This document shows positions 7,271 through 14,181 of a stretch of 20,145 bases of DNA, in pieces (position 1 is the stretch's first letter; each line of letters begins with the position of its first letter). The position numbers and the translations under genes are program-made. The notes under the pieces were generated by a model, which did no database searches, was not told where the DNA came from, and saw only the letters and a list, made by a program, of their open reading frames with translations. Source of the stretch: Caulobacterales bacterium 32-69-10 (GTDB lineage Bacteria; Pseudomonadota; Alphaproteobacteria; Caulobacterales; Caulobacteraceae); assembly GCA_002280485.1 (NCBI GenBank), contig NCED01000043.1, forward strand, positions 1-20,145, given 5' to 3'.

Positions 7271-8257
7271 ATGGCCTCTCGCAAGCCGAAAGTCGTGGTC
7301 ACGCGCAAGCTGCCCGACCTGATCGAGGCCAGGATGCGCGAGCTGTTCGACGCCGAGTTCAATACCGACGACGTCCCCATGGACGCCGCCGCGCTGGCTG
7401 ACGCCGTCGCCCGGGCCGATGTGCTCGCCCCCACCGTCACCGACCGGATCGACGCCGAACTCATCGCGCGGGCGGGCCCGGGGCTCAAGCTCATCGCCAA
7501 CTACGGCGCCGGCGTCGACCACATCGACGTCGCCGCGGCGGTGGGGCGGGGGATCACCGTCACCAACACCCCGGGGGTGCTGACCGACGACACCGCCGAC
7601 ATGACCATGGCCCTGATCCTGGCTTGCTCTCGCCGAATCGTCGAGGGGGCCAAGGTGGTGCAGGCGGGCGAGTTCCGCGGCTGGTCGCCGACCTGGATGC
7701 TGGGCTCGCGCCTGCGCGGCAAGCGCCTCGGCATCGTCGGCATGGGCCGCATCGGCCGGGCGGTGGCGCGCCGGGCCAAGGCGTTCGGGGTCGAGGTCGG
7801 CTATCACAACCGTAAGCCCGCCCCCGCCGCGGTGGTGCAGGAGCTGGGCGCGACCTATTGGGAAAGCCTCGACCAGATGCTGGCCCACAGCGACATCATC
7901 TCGGTCAACTGCCCGCACACGCCGGGCACCTATCACCTGCTCTCGGCGCGGCGGCTGAAGCTGCTGCAGCCCCATGCCATCGTGGTCAACACCGCCCGAG
8001 GCGAGGTGATCGACGAGGCCGCCCTGGCCGGCATGCTGTCGCGGGGCGAACTGGGCAGCGCCGGCCTCGACGTCTTCGAGCACGAGCCGGCGATCAACCC
8101 GCGCCTGCTCACCCTGTCCAACGTGGTCCTCACCCCCCACCTCGGCTCGGCCACGGCCGAGGCCCGCAGCGACATGGGCGAGAAGGTGATCATCAACATC
8201 CGGGCCTTCATGGACGGCCACCGTCCGCCTGACCGGGTGATCCCGTCGATGCTGTGA
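7271..8257 (+). CDS. D-isomer-specific 2-hydroxyacid dehydrogenase (glyoxylate/hydroxypyruvate reductase type)
   Basis: A 328-residue NAD(P)-dependent reductase of 2-oxoacids, the family of GhrB, GyaR and hydroxypyruvate reductases. Substrate-side residues are in the N-terminal IANYGAGVDHIDV block. The Rossmann glycine loop is GIVGMGRIGRAVA (157-162 core). The catalytic triad is Arg243 (NTARGEVID), Glu272 (FEHEP) and His290 (TPHLGSAT). I chose ATG 7271 because homologs begin just before KVVVTRKLP. The GTG at 7241 would add ten residues. Neither start has a ribosome binding site. ATG 7271 lies only eight bases from the divergent SH3 start, so a leaderless transcript is possible. Exact substrate is not readable from sequence. 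Confidence 0.93.
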   Translation: MASRKPKVVVTRKLPDLIEARMRELFDAEFNTDDVPMDAAALADAVARADVLAPTVTDRIDAELIARAGPGLKLIANYGAGVDHIDVAAAVGRGITVTNTPGVLTDDTADMTMALILACSRRIVEGAKVVQAGEFRGWSPTWMLGSRLRGKRLGIVGMGRIGRAVARRAKAFGVEVGYHNRKPAPAAVVQELGATYWESLDQMLAHSDIISVNCPHTPGTYHLLSARRLKLLQPHAIVVNTARGEVIDEAALAGMLSRGELGSAGLDVFEHEPAINPRLLTLSNVVLTPHLGSATAEARSDMGEKVIINIRAFMDGHRPPDRVIPSML

Positions 8258-8274
8258 GGGCTGCACCGACGTGA

Positions 8275-8391
8275 TGCGTCCTTCGAGACGCCGGATTTCA
8301 TCCGGCTCCTCAGGATGACGATCGGGAATTGGCTGCACAAACCTTCGTCATGCTGAGGAGCGCGAGGAACTCGCGCGTCTCGAAGCACGCA
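8275..8391. repeat. Palindromic intergenic repeat, about 117 bp
   Basis: The outer arms TGCGTCCTTCGAGACGC (8275-8291) and GCGTCTCGAAGCACGCA (8375-8391) match at 16 of 17 bases. The inner arms CTCCTCAGGATGACG (8306-8320) and CGTCATGCTGAGGAG (8346-8360) match at 14 of 15. Between them sit small hairpins (GGATTTCATCC and GCGCGAGGAACTCGCGC). It lies between the convergent dehydrogenase and small acidic-protein genes and contains no gene. The words CCTTCGAGACGC and CTCCTCAGGATGA are, to my knowledge, hallmarks of a high-copy repeat family in Caulobacterales and other alphaproteobacteria. Confidence 0.85.
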
Positions 8392-8396
8392 GGCCC

Positions 8397-8594
8397 TCAC
8401 CCCTCCCCGCCCATGCCCCCATCCCGCTCACCCTGGCCCCGCTCGGTCTGGCGATGGGGCTCGCCCTCGCCGATCATGCCGCCGGGTTCGGCCTCGTCGG
8501 GCACGCCCGGCGGGCTGACGTCGGTGGACACGTCCGTCTCACCGCCCTCGGTGTCCGGCGCGGGCTTCGGTGGGGTCTTGGGGTCGTCGGTCAT
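8397..8594 (-). CDS. Small acidic, probably disordered protein
   Basis: A 65-residue product beginning MTDDPKTPPKPAPDTEGG and rich in Pro, Gly, Glu and Asp, with no hydrophobic core. It is probably unstructured. No family was recognised. The start at ATG 8594 is supported by a strong AGGAGG eight bases upstream, the main evidence that the gene is real. It starts 54 bases after the exonuclease stop on the same strand and is probably co-transcribed with it. Its 3' end abuts the palindromic repeat. The in-frame upstream extension to 8648 overlaps no binding site and was rejected. Confidence 0.6.
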   Translation of the reverse strand: MTDDPKTPPKPAPDTEGGETDVSTDVSPPGVPDEAEPGGMIGEGEPHRQTERGQGERDGGMGGEG

Positions 8595-8648
8595 GGCGCG
8601 CCTCCTCGTTCGCAGGACTGAAGCCTCGGCCGCGACGGCCGGTTCCAC

Positions 8649-9656
8649 CTACTCTTCCTCGTCCTCGTAGCCGACCAGGGCCAGGGCCCGGGCAGGCAGG
8701 CCGTTCAGCTGGCACCAGCGCTCCAGCGCCTCCTCGCGGCCGTGGGTGATCCACACCTCGCCGGGGCGCAGCTCATCCAGGGTGCGGGTCAGCTCGCCCC
8801 AGTCGCAATGGTCGGAGATGATCAGCGGCAGCTCCACCGCCCGCTGCCGGGCCCGGGCGCGCACCCGCATCCAGCCCGAGCAGAAGGCGTCGACCGGATC
8901 GGGAAAGCGGCGCGACCAGCGGTCGGCGACGGCGGAAGGCGGGGCGATGATGATCTTGCCCTCGAAGTCCTTCTTGACCCCGCCGGTCGCCGGCTCGATG
9001 GGGCCAAGGTCGATTCCGTGCGCCTCATAGAGAGCGTTCAGCCGCGCCATGGCCCCGTGGGCGTAGATCACGCCGTCGTAGCCCGCCTCGCGGATCAGCC
9101 GGATCACCCGCTGCGCCTTGCCCAGGGCGTAGCAGCCCACAAGGTGAGCCCGCTCGGGGAACTGCTCGACCGAGGCCAGCAGGCCGGTGATCTCGTCGGT
9201 GTCCTCGGGGAAGTTGAACACCGGCAGGCCGAAGGTCGCCTCGGTGACGAAGACGTCGCAGTCGACGGGCTCGAAGGCCGGGCAGGTCGGGTCGCGCCGG
9301 CGCTTGTAGTCGCCGGACACGACCATGGTCAGGCCCTTCCAGCGCACCACCGCCTGGGCCGAGCCGAGCACATGGCCGGCCGGGGCGAAGCTGAGCTCCA
9401 CCCCGTCGCGGAGCACCCGCTCGCCATAGGGCAGGGGCTGGACCGTCTGGGCGAAATCCTCTCCATAGCGGCAGCGCATGATCTCGATGGTCGGCGGCGT
9501 GGCCAGCACGGCCCCATGGCCGGCGCGGGCATGGTCGGCATGCCCGTGGGTGATCACCGCCCGCGGCACGGGGCGCACCGGGTCGATAAAGAAGTCGCCG
9601 GGGGCGCAGTACAGCCCCTCGGGCTTGGGACAGAGCAGTTGTTCGGGCCTGATCAC
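8649..9656 (-). CDS. DNA ligase-associated metallo-beta-lactamase-fold exonuclease
   Basis: A 335-residue protein with the MBL/beta-CASP nuclease layout. The metal motif H37-x-H39-x-D41-H42 lies in ITHGHADHARAGH. Further ligands lie in GHVLGSAQ and SGDYKRRRDPTC. Late blocks are FCSGWMRVRARAR, LIISDHCDWGEL and VWITHGREEA. This matches the family of exonucleases usually encoded beside an ATP-dependent DNA ligase, an Lhr-type helicase and a phosphoesterase in a probable DNA-repair operon. None of those partners is in this window. The start is GTG 9656 with a weak AGG nearby. The gene is 38 bases downstream of nfeD on the same strand. Confidence 0.9.
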   Translation of the reverse strand: MIRPEQLLCPKPEGLYCAPGDFFIDPVRPVPRAVITHGHADHARAGHGAVLATPPTIEIMRCRYGEDFAQTVQPLPYGERVLRDGVELSFAPAGHVLGSAQAVVRWKGLTMVVSGDYKRRRDPTCPAFEPVDCDVFVTEATFGLPVFNFPEDTDEITGLLASVEQFPERAHLVGCYALGKAQRVIRLIREAGYDGVIYAHGAMARLNALYEAHGIDLGPIEPATGGVKKDFEGKIIIAPPSAVADRWSRRFPDPVDAFCSGWMRVRARARQRAVELPLIISDHCDWGELTRTLDELRPGEVWITHGREEALERWCQLNGLPARALALVGYEDEEE

Positions 9657-9694
9657 GGGGACCTAGATGGCGACGCGCCCGGGATCGCCCAAGC

Positions 9695-10207
9695 TCAGCC
9701 GGAACTCAACGCGTGGACCTGCAGGCGGATGCCGCCGATCACCTTGGTCACCCGCACCGGAACCCCGTCGGGGAGGACATCTTCGCCGCTATCGAGCTCG
9801 GCGCCCCATTCGGCGCCCTCGATCCATACCCGGCCGACCCCGTTGACGAACTCGCCCGAGCTGCGGCCGATGCGGCCGACGAGACGGCCGGTCTGATCCT
9901 GCCGGCCACTGGCGGCGCGGCCGGTCGGGCGGCGCTGGATCTCGCCCGACCCCGCCACTTCCGTGCGGGGGATGCGCGAAACCAGGACGGCCCCGGCGCC
10001 CAGGGACAGGACGGCGAATATGGCGACCTCGACGGTCAGGCCGAAACGCAGGCCGATCAGCTCCAGCAGGGCGACCACGGCGGCGGCCATGGCCGGCCAC
10101 ATCAGCAGACCGGAGCCGGTGGCGAGGTTCAGGGCGACGAACAGGCAGCCGGCGCCGAGCCAGAGCCAGAACGGGTCCTGCAGGTAGAGCGCCGCCAGCG
10201 CAGCCAT
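9695..10207 (-). CDS. NfeD-family membrane protein
   Basis: A 170-residue inner-membrane protein. The N-terminal half has about three closely packed hydrophobic segments (LQDPFWLWLGAGCLFVALNL, LLMWPAMAAAVVALLELIGL, VEVAIFAVLSLGAGAVLV). The C-terminal half is a soluble OB-fold domain (TGRLVGRIGRSSGEFVNGVG, then RVWIEGAEWGAEL and GVPVRVTKVIGGIRLQVHAL). NfeD proteins normally pair with an SPFH/stomatin-like protein (QmcA type) in membrane organisation, but no SPFH gene lies beside this one. The ATG at 10207 has GAGG about ten bases upstream. It could be co-transcribed with the downstream exonuclease. Confidence 0.88.
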   Translation of the reverse strand: MAALAALYLQDPFWLWLGAGCLFVALNLATGSGLLMWPAMAAAVVALLELIGLRFGLTVEVAIFAVLSLGAGAVLVSRIPRTEVAGSGEIQRRPTGRAASGRQDQTGRLVGRIGRSSGEFVNGVGRVWIEGAEWGAELDSGEDVLPDGVPVRVTKVIGGIRLQVHALSSG

Positions 10208-10262
10208 GGTCAGTAAACCTCAAGCTTCACTGCAGATTAACTCCGTAAAGGCTCTCTCGCCA

Positions 10263-10279
10263 AGCGACTAAGCGTCGCT
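10263..10279. other. Short perfect inverted repeat between the TIGR02301 and nfeD genes
   Basis: AGCGAC (10263-10268) and GTCGCT (10274-10279) flank a five-base loop in the 75-base gap between these minus-strand genes, just after the TIGR02301 stop. No T tract follows, so it is at most a weak terminator. Confidence 0.25.
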
Positions 10280-10282
10280 CTG

Positions 10283-10630
10283 TCACGGCCCCGACCGGGC
10301 CAGCTTTTCTGAAAGCGCCCGCCCCCGGACCGCCGTGGCCCGTTCGGCCGCCAGGGCGCCCGCGTCGCAGGCCGGGCGCTCGGCCTGACGGGTCATGAAG
10401 CCGGCGTTGAAGGCGTCGACCAATCGGCGCTCCAGGCCGGTGTCCGGCTGCTCGAGCTCCATCATCCGGTTCATGCGCACCCGCCAGGTCTGGTCGCCGG
10501 TCCCCGAGCAGACCTGGCGCAGGGCGTGGGCCTCGCCCAGGACATAGGCGAGGTCGATCAGGGCCTGGCGCTCTTCCGGCGCCCGGGCCGCCAGGGCGGC
10601 GGCGAACATCAGGGGGACGGCCCAGCTCAT
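10283..10630 (-). CDS. TIGR02301-family protein of unknown function
   Basis: A 115-residue alphaproteobacterial protein of unknown role. A short hydrophobic start (MSWAVPLMFAAALAA) resembles a signal sequence. The rest shows the family pattern: DLAYVLGEAHALRQVCSG, WRVRMNRMMELEQP, LVDAFNAGFMTRQ, and a second cysteine in ERPACDAGALAAE. The two cysteines could form a disulfide if the protein is exported. Its ATG overlaps the NUDIX stop as ATGA (10627-10630), so translation is probably coupled. This same pairing is the main clue to function, but it does not reveal one. Confidence 0.85.
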   Translation of the reverse strand: MSWAVPLMFAAALAARAPEERQALIDLAYVLGEAHALRQVCSGTGDQTWRVRMNRMMELEQPDTGLERRLVDAFNAGFMTRQAERPACDAGALAAERATAVRGRALSEKLARSGP

Positions 10631-11079
10631 CGGAAAAACCCCTCCGCCCCGAACTTCTCTTGGGCGAGCCTGATCACCCGCACGGTCTCGCTCCATAGGC
10701 CAAGGGTCTCTATGGCCGCCAGCGGGTGGAAGGCGGCCGCCGCCGCGTCGTCGCCGGCCCGCGGCTCGCCGGCGATCCAGCGGGCGGCGTAGTCGACCAG
10801 GACGTAGTGGCGCCCGTTCTTCTCGCCGGCGCCGAACAGGCCGTCGGCGACCTCGACCAGGCCGAGCAGCTCGGCTTCGACTCCGGTTTCCTCGAAAAGC
10901 TCGCGCAGGGCCGCGTCCACGGCGCGCTCGCCCCATTCGATGCGCCCGCCCGGCAGGCTCCATGCCCCCAGGAGCGGCGGCGTCCCCCGGCGGATCAGCA
11001 GCACTTCGTCAGCGCGCAGGCACACGACGCCGACGGCAGGAACGGGGGCCCGGGCGGGCGGAGCGGCGAATTCAGTCAT
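10627..11079 (-). CDS. NUDIX hydrolase
   Basis: A 150-residue pyrophosphohydrolase. The NUDIX box is complete from Gly45 to Val67 (GRIEWGERAVDAALRELF, then EETGV), with the metal-binding Glu pair in place. The segment before it (VCLRADEVLLIRRGTPPLLGAWSLPGG) resembles ADP-ribose pyrophosphatase and MutT-like proteins, which hydrolyse nucleoside diphosphate derivatives. The exact substrate cannot be read from sequence. ATG 11079 is used, because the one-codon longer start is a TTG. No clear ribosome binding site precedes it, so a short or leaderless transcript is possible. The 3' end overlaps the TIGR02301 start by four bases. Confidence 0.93.
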   Translation of the reverse strand: MTEFAAPPARAPVPAVGVVCLRADEVLLIRRGTPPLLGAWSLPGGRIEWGERAVDAALRELFEETGVEAELLGLVEVADGLFGAGEKNGRHYVLVDYAARWIAGEPRAGDDAAAAAFHPLAAIETLGLWSETVRVIRLAQEKFGAEGFFR

Positions 11080-11159
11080 CAAATCGGAGGGTTAGGGCCC
11101 AGCTTGTTAACATCCTTTGGGCACAGTCGCTGACCGACGACAAGCGCCGGAGCCGTCCT

Positions 11160-12251
11160 ATGCCGCTCGATCTGAAACCTCTGACCGCCCTGCGTTTCGC
11201 GGCGGCGATCTGGGTGGTCAGCTTTCTCTACTGGCCCGATCTGACCGACGGACCGATGCCGACGATCGTGGCCCTCGGCGAGATGGGCGTCGAGATGTTC
11301 TTCGTCCTGTCGGGCTTCATCCTCAGCCACGTCTATCTGGAGAGCTTCGGCGAGGGCCGTTTCCGTTACGGGACCTTCCTGTGGGCGCGGATGGCGCGGA
11401 TCTATCCGCTGCACCTGGCCTGCCTGATCGGGCTCGGCCTGCTTGCGGCGGCCGCCTCGGCCGGCGGCGTCGCGCTCAGCGGCCAGATGGTCAATTGGCA
11501 GGCCCTGGTCCCCAACCTGCTCGCCGTCCACGCCTGGGGCTTTTCCCCCGCCTCGGCCTGGAACCACCCCTCGTGGTCGATCTCGGCCGAGTTCTTCGCC
11601 TACCTGACCTTCCCGGCCTTCGCCTGGGGCGCCTGGCGCCTGCGCGACCAACCCCGCATGGCGGTGATCGGGGCGATCATCATCCTGTTCGGCCTCTATG
11701 CGGTGTTCGAGGCCCTCGCCGGCTTCCCGCTCAGCCAGGCCACCTTCCACTGGGGCGCCCTGCGCATCGTCCCTTGCTTCGCCTACGGCTGCGCCGCCTA
11801 TCTGCTGTGGCGCTCGGGGGCGATCCAGACCCAGATCCAGGCCAAGTTCTGGACCGTGGTCTTCGCCATGCTGATTGTCGGCCTGGCCGCGATCGACGCC
11901 CCGCGCGGCGCCCTGGTCACCGTCTTCGGCGGCCTGATCGTATCCCTGGCCAGCCTGACCAGCACCGGCTCCAGGGTGCTGTCCGGCAAGGTGGGGGTGT
12001 GGCTGGGCGAGGTGTCCTACGCCGTCTACATGACCTGCTTCCCGTGGCAGCTGGTGTTCAGCCACGGGGCGCGCAAGCTGCTGAACATCGAGGGGCCCCT
12101 GCCCCCCGCCCTGTGGCTGGCCATGCTGGTCGGGCTGCTGCCGGTGGCGGCCCTGGCCCATCACCTGATCGAGCGTCCGGCCCGCACCCTGCTGCGCCGC
12201 TGGGGCGACCGGGGCTTTCCCATGGGCCTGTCGGCTATTCGTCCGGCATGA
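11160..12251 (+). CDS. Acyltransferase-3 family membrane protein, RX10H histidine replaced by leucine
   Basis: A 363-residue integral membrane protein with about ten hydrophobic segments, of the OafA/OatA-type family that transfers acyl groups to cell-surface sugars. Family blocks are present: LTALRFAAAIWVV, MGVEMFFVLSGFILSHVY, ARMARIYPLHLACL, WNHPSWSISAEFFAYLTFP and WLGEVSYAVYM. The conserved RX10H motif in the first segment reads Arg12 followed ten residues later by Leu23 (codon CTC at 11226-11228). CAC would restore histidine. Activity may therefore be lost or altered. ATG 11160 has GGAG seven bases upstream. The 3' end overlaps the convergent gene by 17 bases. Confidence 0.92.
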   Translation: MPLDLKPLTALRFAAAIWVVSFLYWPDLTDGPMPTIVALGEMGVEMFFVLSGFILSHVYLESFGEGRFRYGTFLWARMARIYPLHLACLIGLGLLAAAASAGGVALSGQMVNWQALVPNLLAVHAWGFSPASAWNHPSWSISAEFFAYLTFPAFAWGAWRLRDQPRMAVIGAIIILFGLYAVFEALAGFPLSQATFHWGALRIVPCFAYGCAAYLLWRSGAIQTQIQAKFWTVVFAMLIVGLAAIDAPRGALVTVFGGLIVSLASLTSTGSRVLSGKVGVWLGEVSYAVYMTCFPWQLVFSHGARKLLNIEGPLPPALWLAMLVGLLPVAALAHHLIERPARTLLRRWGDRGFPMGLSAIRPA

Positions 12252-12813
12252 GGATGTGCGGCGCCTCCGGGGGCCGCGTCTCGAACAGGCCGATGTCCAG
12301 CGGCTGCTGCGGCCGCACCGCCTGCATCGGCTGGCGCGCCAGAGCCCGCAGGGCGGCCGGGTCAAGGCTCTCGGCGCCCTCCTGCCGGCGCAGCTTGCGC
12401 GCCGCCTCGGTCGGGGTCGGCGAGGCCAGCTTGCCGATCCGCCAGTAGGACACCGACAGTCGCCACAGCGGCGCGGGCCGCGCCGGATCGCGGGCCGGCC
12501 AGCGCCGGCCGTCCTTCATCGCCGGTTCGGCCGGCTGGACCTTCTTCTTCGCCGGCGCCGCCACGGGCCTGAGCGCGCACCAGCGTTGTTCGGGGGCCAC
12601 GCTCACCCGCCGCCCCGGCCGTTCGTCGTCCAGCCGCCCGGCATAGGCGTCGAGCGCCGCATCCTGGCTGGCGAAGGCCGGTCCCACCGCCTCGGTGACG
12701 AAGGTCACGGCCTCGCCCGCCAGCCCGGCCGCCTCCCGCTCGCGGGCGCAAAATCCCTTCGGCGCCTGAAGGGCGGCTTCGGCGGTCTCGGCGACAGGAT
12801 AAAGGACGCTCAT
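12235..12813 (-). CDS. Hypothetical protein
   Basis: A 192-residue protein without a recognised family. It begins MSVLYPVAETAEAALQAPKG. It has two cysteines (KGFCARERE and QRWCALRPV), an alanine-rich middle, and a lysine/proline linker (PVAAPAKKKVQPAEP). A basic region follows (WRLSVSYWRIGKLASPTPTEAARKLRRQE), then a C-terminal PPEAPHILMPDE tail. There is no signal sequence or membrane segment. Long uninterrupted frame, GC-rich third positions and conserved-looking sequence support a real gene. ATG 12813 has GGGGG just upstream. The ATG at 12822 is an alternative. It is convergent with the acyltransferase and divergent from the serine hydrolase. Confidence 0.75.
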   Translation of the reverse strand: MSVLYPVAETAEAALQAPKGFCAREREAAGLAGEAVTFVTEAVGPAFASQDAALDAYAGRLDDERPGRRVSVAPEQRWCALRPVAAPAKKKVQPAEPAMKDGRRWPARDPARPAPLWRLSVSYWRIGKLASPTPTEAARKLRRQEGAESLDPAALRALARQPMQAVRPQQPLDIGLFETRPPEAPHILMPDE

Positions 12814-12875
12814 CGCCCCCATCTTGGGGCAAGTCGGGTGTTCCGCAACCGTTCTGAGCGCGCTAAGGACCGGCG

Positions 12876-13994
12876 ATGAGCCAGACCCATGGAACCTGCG
12901 CCCCCGGATTCGAGCCGGTCGCCGAGGCCTTCGAGGCCGGGCTGGCCGAGGAGCTGGGGGCCGGGTTCGCCTTCTGCGTCGACGGCGAGCTGGTGGTCGA
13001 CCTCGTAGGCGGCCACGCCGACCGGGCCCTGACCCGCCCCTTCGACGCGCGGACCCTGACCCCGGTCTTCTCCACCACCAAGGCGGTGGCGTCGCTGCTG
13101 CTCGCCAGGCTCGTCGACCAGGGCCGCCTCGCCTACGACCAGCCGGTGGCCGAGGTCTGGCCGGCGTTCGCCGCCGCCGGCAAGGGCGGGGTCACCGTCG
13201 CCCAGGCCCTGTCGCACCAGGCCGGCCTGCCCGGCTTCCTCGAGCCGATGGACCCGGCCGCGTGGTACGACTGGGACGCCATCTGCGCCCGGCTGGCGGC
13301 CATGGCCCCCATGTGGCCCCCGGGCTCGGCCAGCGGCTACCACCCCGTCACCTTCGGCTATATCGCTGGCGAGATCTTCCGCCGGGTCGACGGCCGCAGC
13401 ATGGGCCAGGCCCTGCGCGAAGATCTCGCGGTCCCCTTCGGCCTCGACCTGTGGATCGGCCTGCCGGACGAGGAGCACGGCCGCGCCGCCGAGCTGGACC
13501 GGCCCAAGTCCCTGCCCGAGTTCGGCGAGATCAACGACCCGCGCCGCGCCGCCTTCCTCACCAAGTGGGCCGCCCCCGGCGGCCGGGGCGGCGCCGAATG
13601 GCGAAGAGCCGAGATCCCCTCGGCCAACGGCCACGCCACGGCCCAGAGCCTCGCCCGGCTGATGAGCCTCCTGGCCCTCGACGGCCGGCTGGAGGGCCGC
13701 CACATCCTGGACCGCCAGACCATCGCCGCGGCCGCGAAGGAGCGCATCGCCGGCCCCGACCTGGTGCTGCCCTATGTGATGAGCTGGGGCGCCGGCTTCA
13801 TGCGCAACGCCAGCCTCGCCATCTATGGCCCGGGTGTCGATACATTCGGCCACTCGGGCTGGGGCGGCTCCTGCGCCTTCGCCGATCCGGCCCGCGGCGT
13901 CTCCGGCGCCTATGTCATGAACCGCCAGTCGTCCCTGCTGCTGGGCGACCCCCGCGCGCGCAAGCTGATCGACACCGCGTACGGGTGTCTGTGA
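12876..13994 (+). CDS. Beta-lactamase-fold serine hydrolase (EstB-type esterase)
   Basis: A 372-residue member of the class C beta-lactamase/penicillin-binding-protein-like family. The nucleophile motif S66-T-T-K69 lies in PVFSTTKAVAS. The tyrosine motif is SGYHPVTFGYI (Tyr155), the Y-H form typical of EstB-like esterases. The third motif is HSGWGGS near the C terminus, followed by AFADPARGVSGAYVMNR. No signal sequence is visible, so it is probably a cytoplasmic carboxylesterase or peptidase-like enzyme and not a true beta-lactamase. ATG 12876 has AAGGA just upstream. It ends nine bases before a palindromic repeat, so it probably forms its own unit. Confidence 0.93.
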   Translation: MSQTHGTCAPGFEPVAEAFEAGLAEELGAGFAFCVDGELVVDLVGGHADRALTRPFDARTLTPVFSTTKAVASLLLARLVDQGRLAYDQPVAEVWPAFAAAGKGGVTVAQALSHQAGLPGFLEPMDPAAWYDWDAICARLAAMAPMWPPGSASGYHPVTFGYIAGEIFRRVDGRSMGQALREDLAVPFGLDLWIGLPDEEHGRAAELDRPKSLPEFGEINDPRRAAFLTKWAAPGGRGGAEWRRAEIPSANGHATAQSLARLMSLLALDGRLEGRHILDRQTIAAAAKERIAGPDLVLPYVMSWGAGFMRNASLAIYGPGVDTFGHSGWGGSCAFADPARGVSGAYVMNRQSSLLLGDPRARKLIDTAYGCL

Positions 13995-14003
13995 CCCGAT
14001 AGG

Positions 14004-14110
14004 CCTGTCATCCCGGACGGCCCGCAGGGACGATCCGGGACCCAGGGGCCACAGGCGCTTCGCCGTCCCTGGGTCCCGGCTCTCCGCTTCGCTGCGGCCG
14101 GGATGACAGG
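14004..14110. repeat. Palindromic intergenic repeat, about 107 bp
   Basis: The outer arms CCTGTCATCCCGG (14004-14016) and CCGGGATGACAGG (14098-14110) are perfect inverted repeats. The inner arms CCGGGACCCAGGG (14035-14047) and CCCTGGGTCCCGG (14067-14079) are also perfect. This nested, cruciform-prone layout with GTCATCCCGG ends is a widespread alphaproteobacterial repeat type. It differs in sequence from the 8275-8391 element. It lies directly between the serine hydrolase and the ABC importer, about 100 bases upstream of the permease's damaged 5' end. Confidence 0.85.
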
Positions 14111-14181
14111 ACGGGAACTCGACGCATTGCCCCCGCCGTCCCAGGGCTGTAAGGCGGGCCGACGAAGCAAACGCCAATCCT

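Noticed and set aside
12876..13994. True beta-lactamase resistance gene
   Set aside because: The Y-H-P and HSGWGG motifs fit EstB-like esterases. No signal peptide and no KTG motif were seen.
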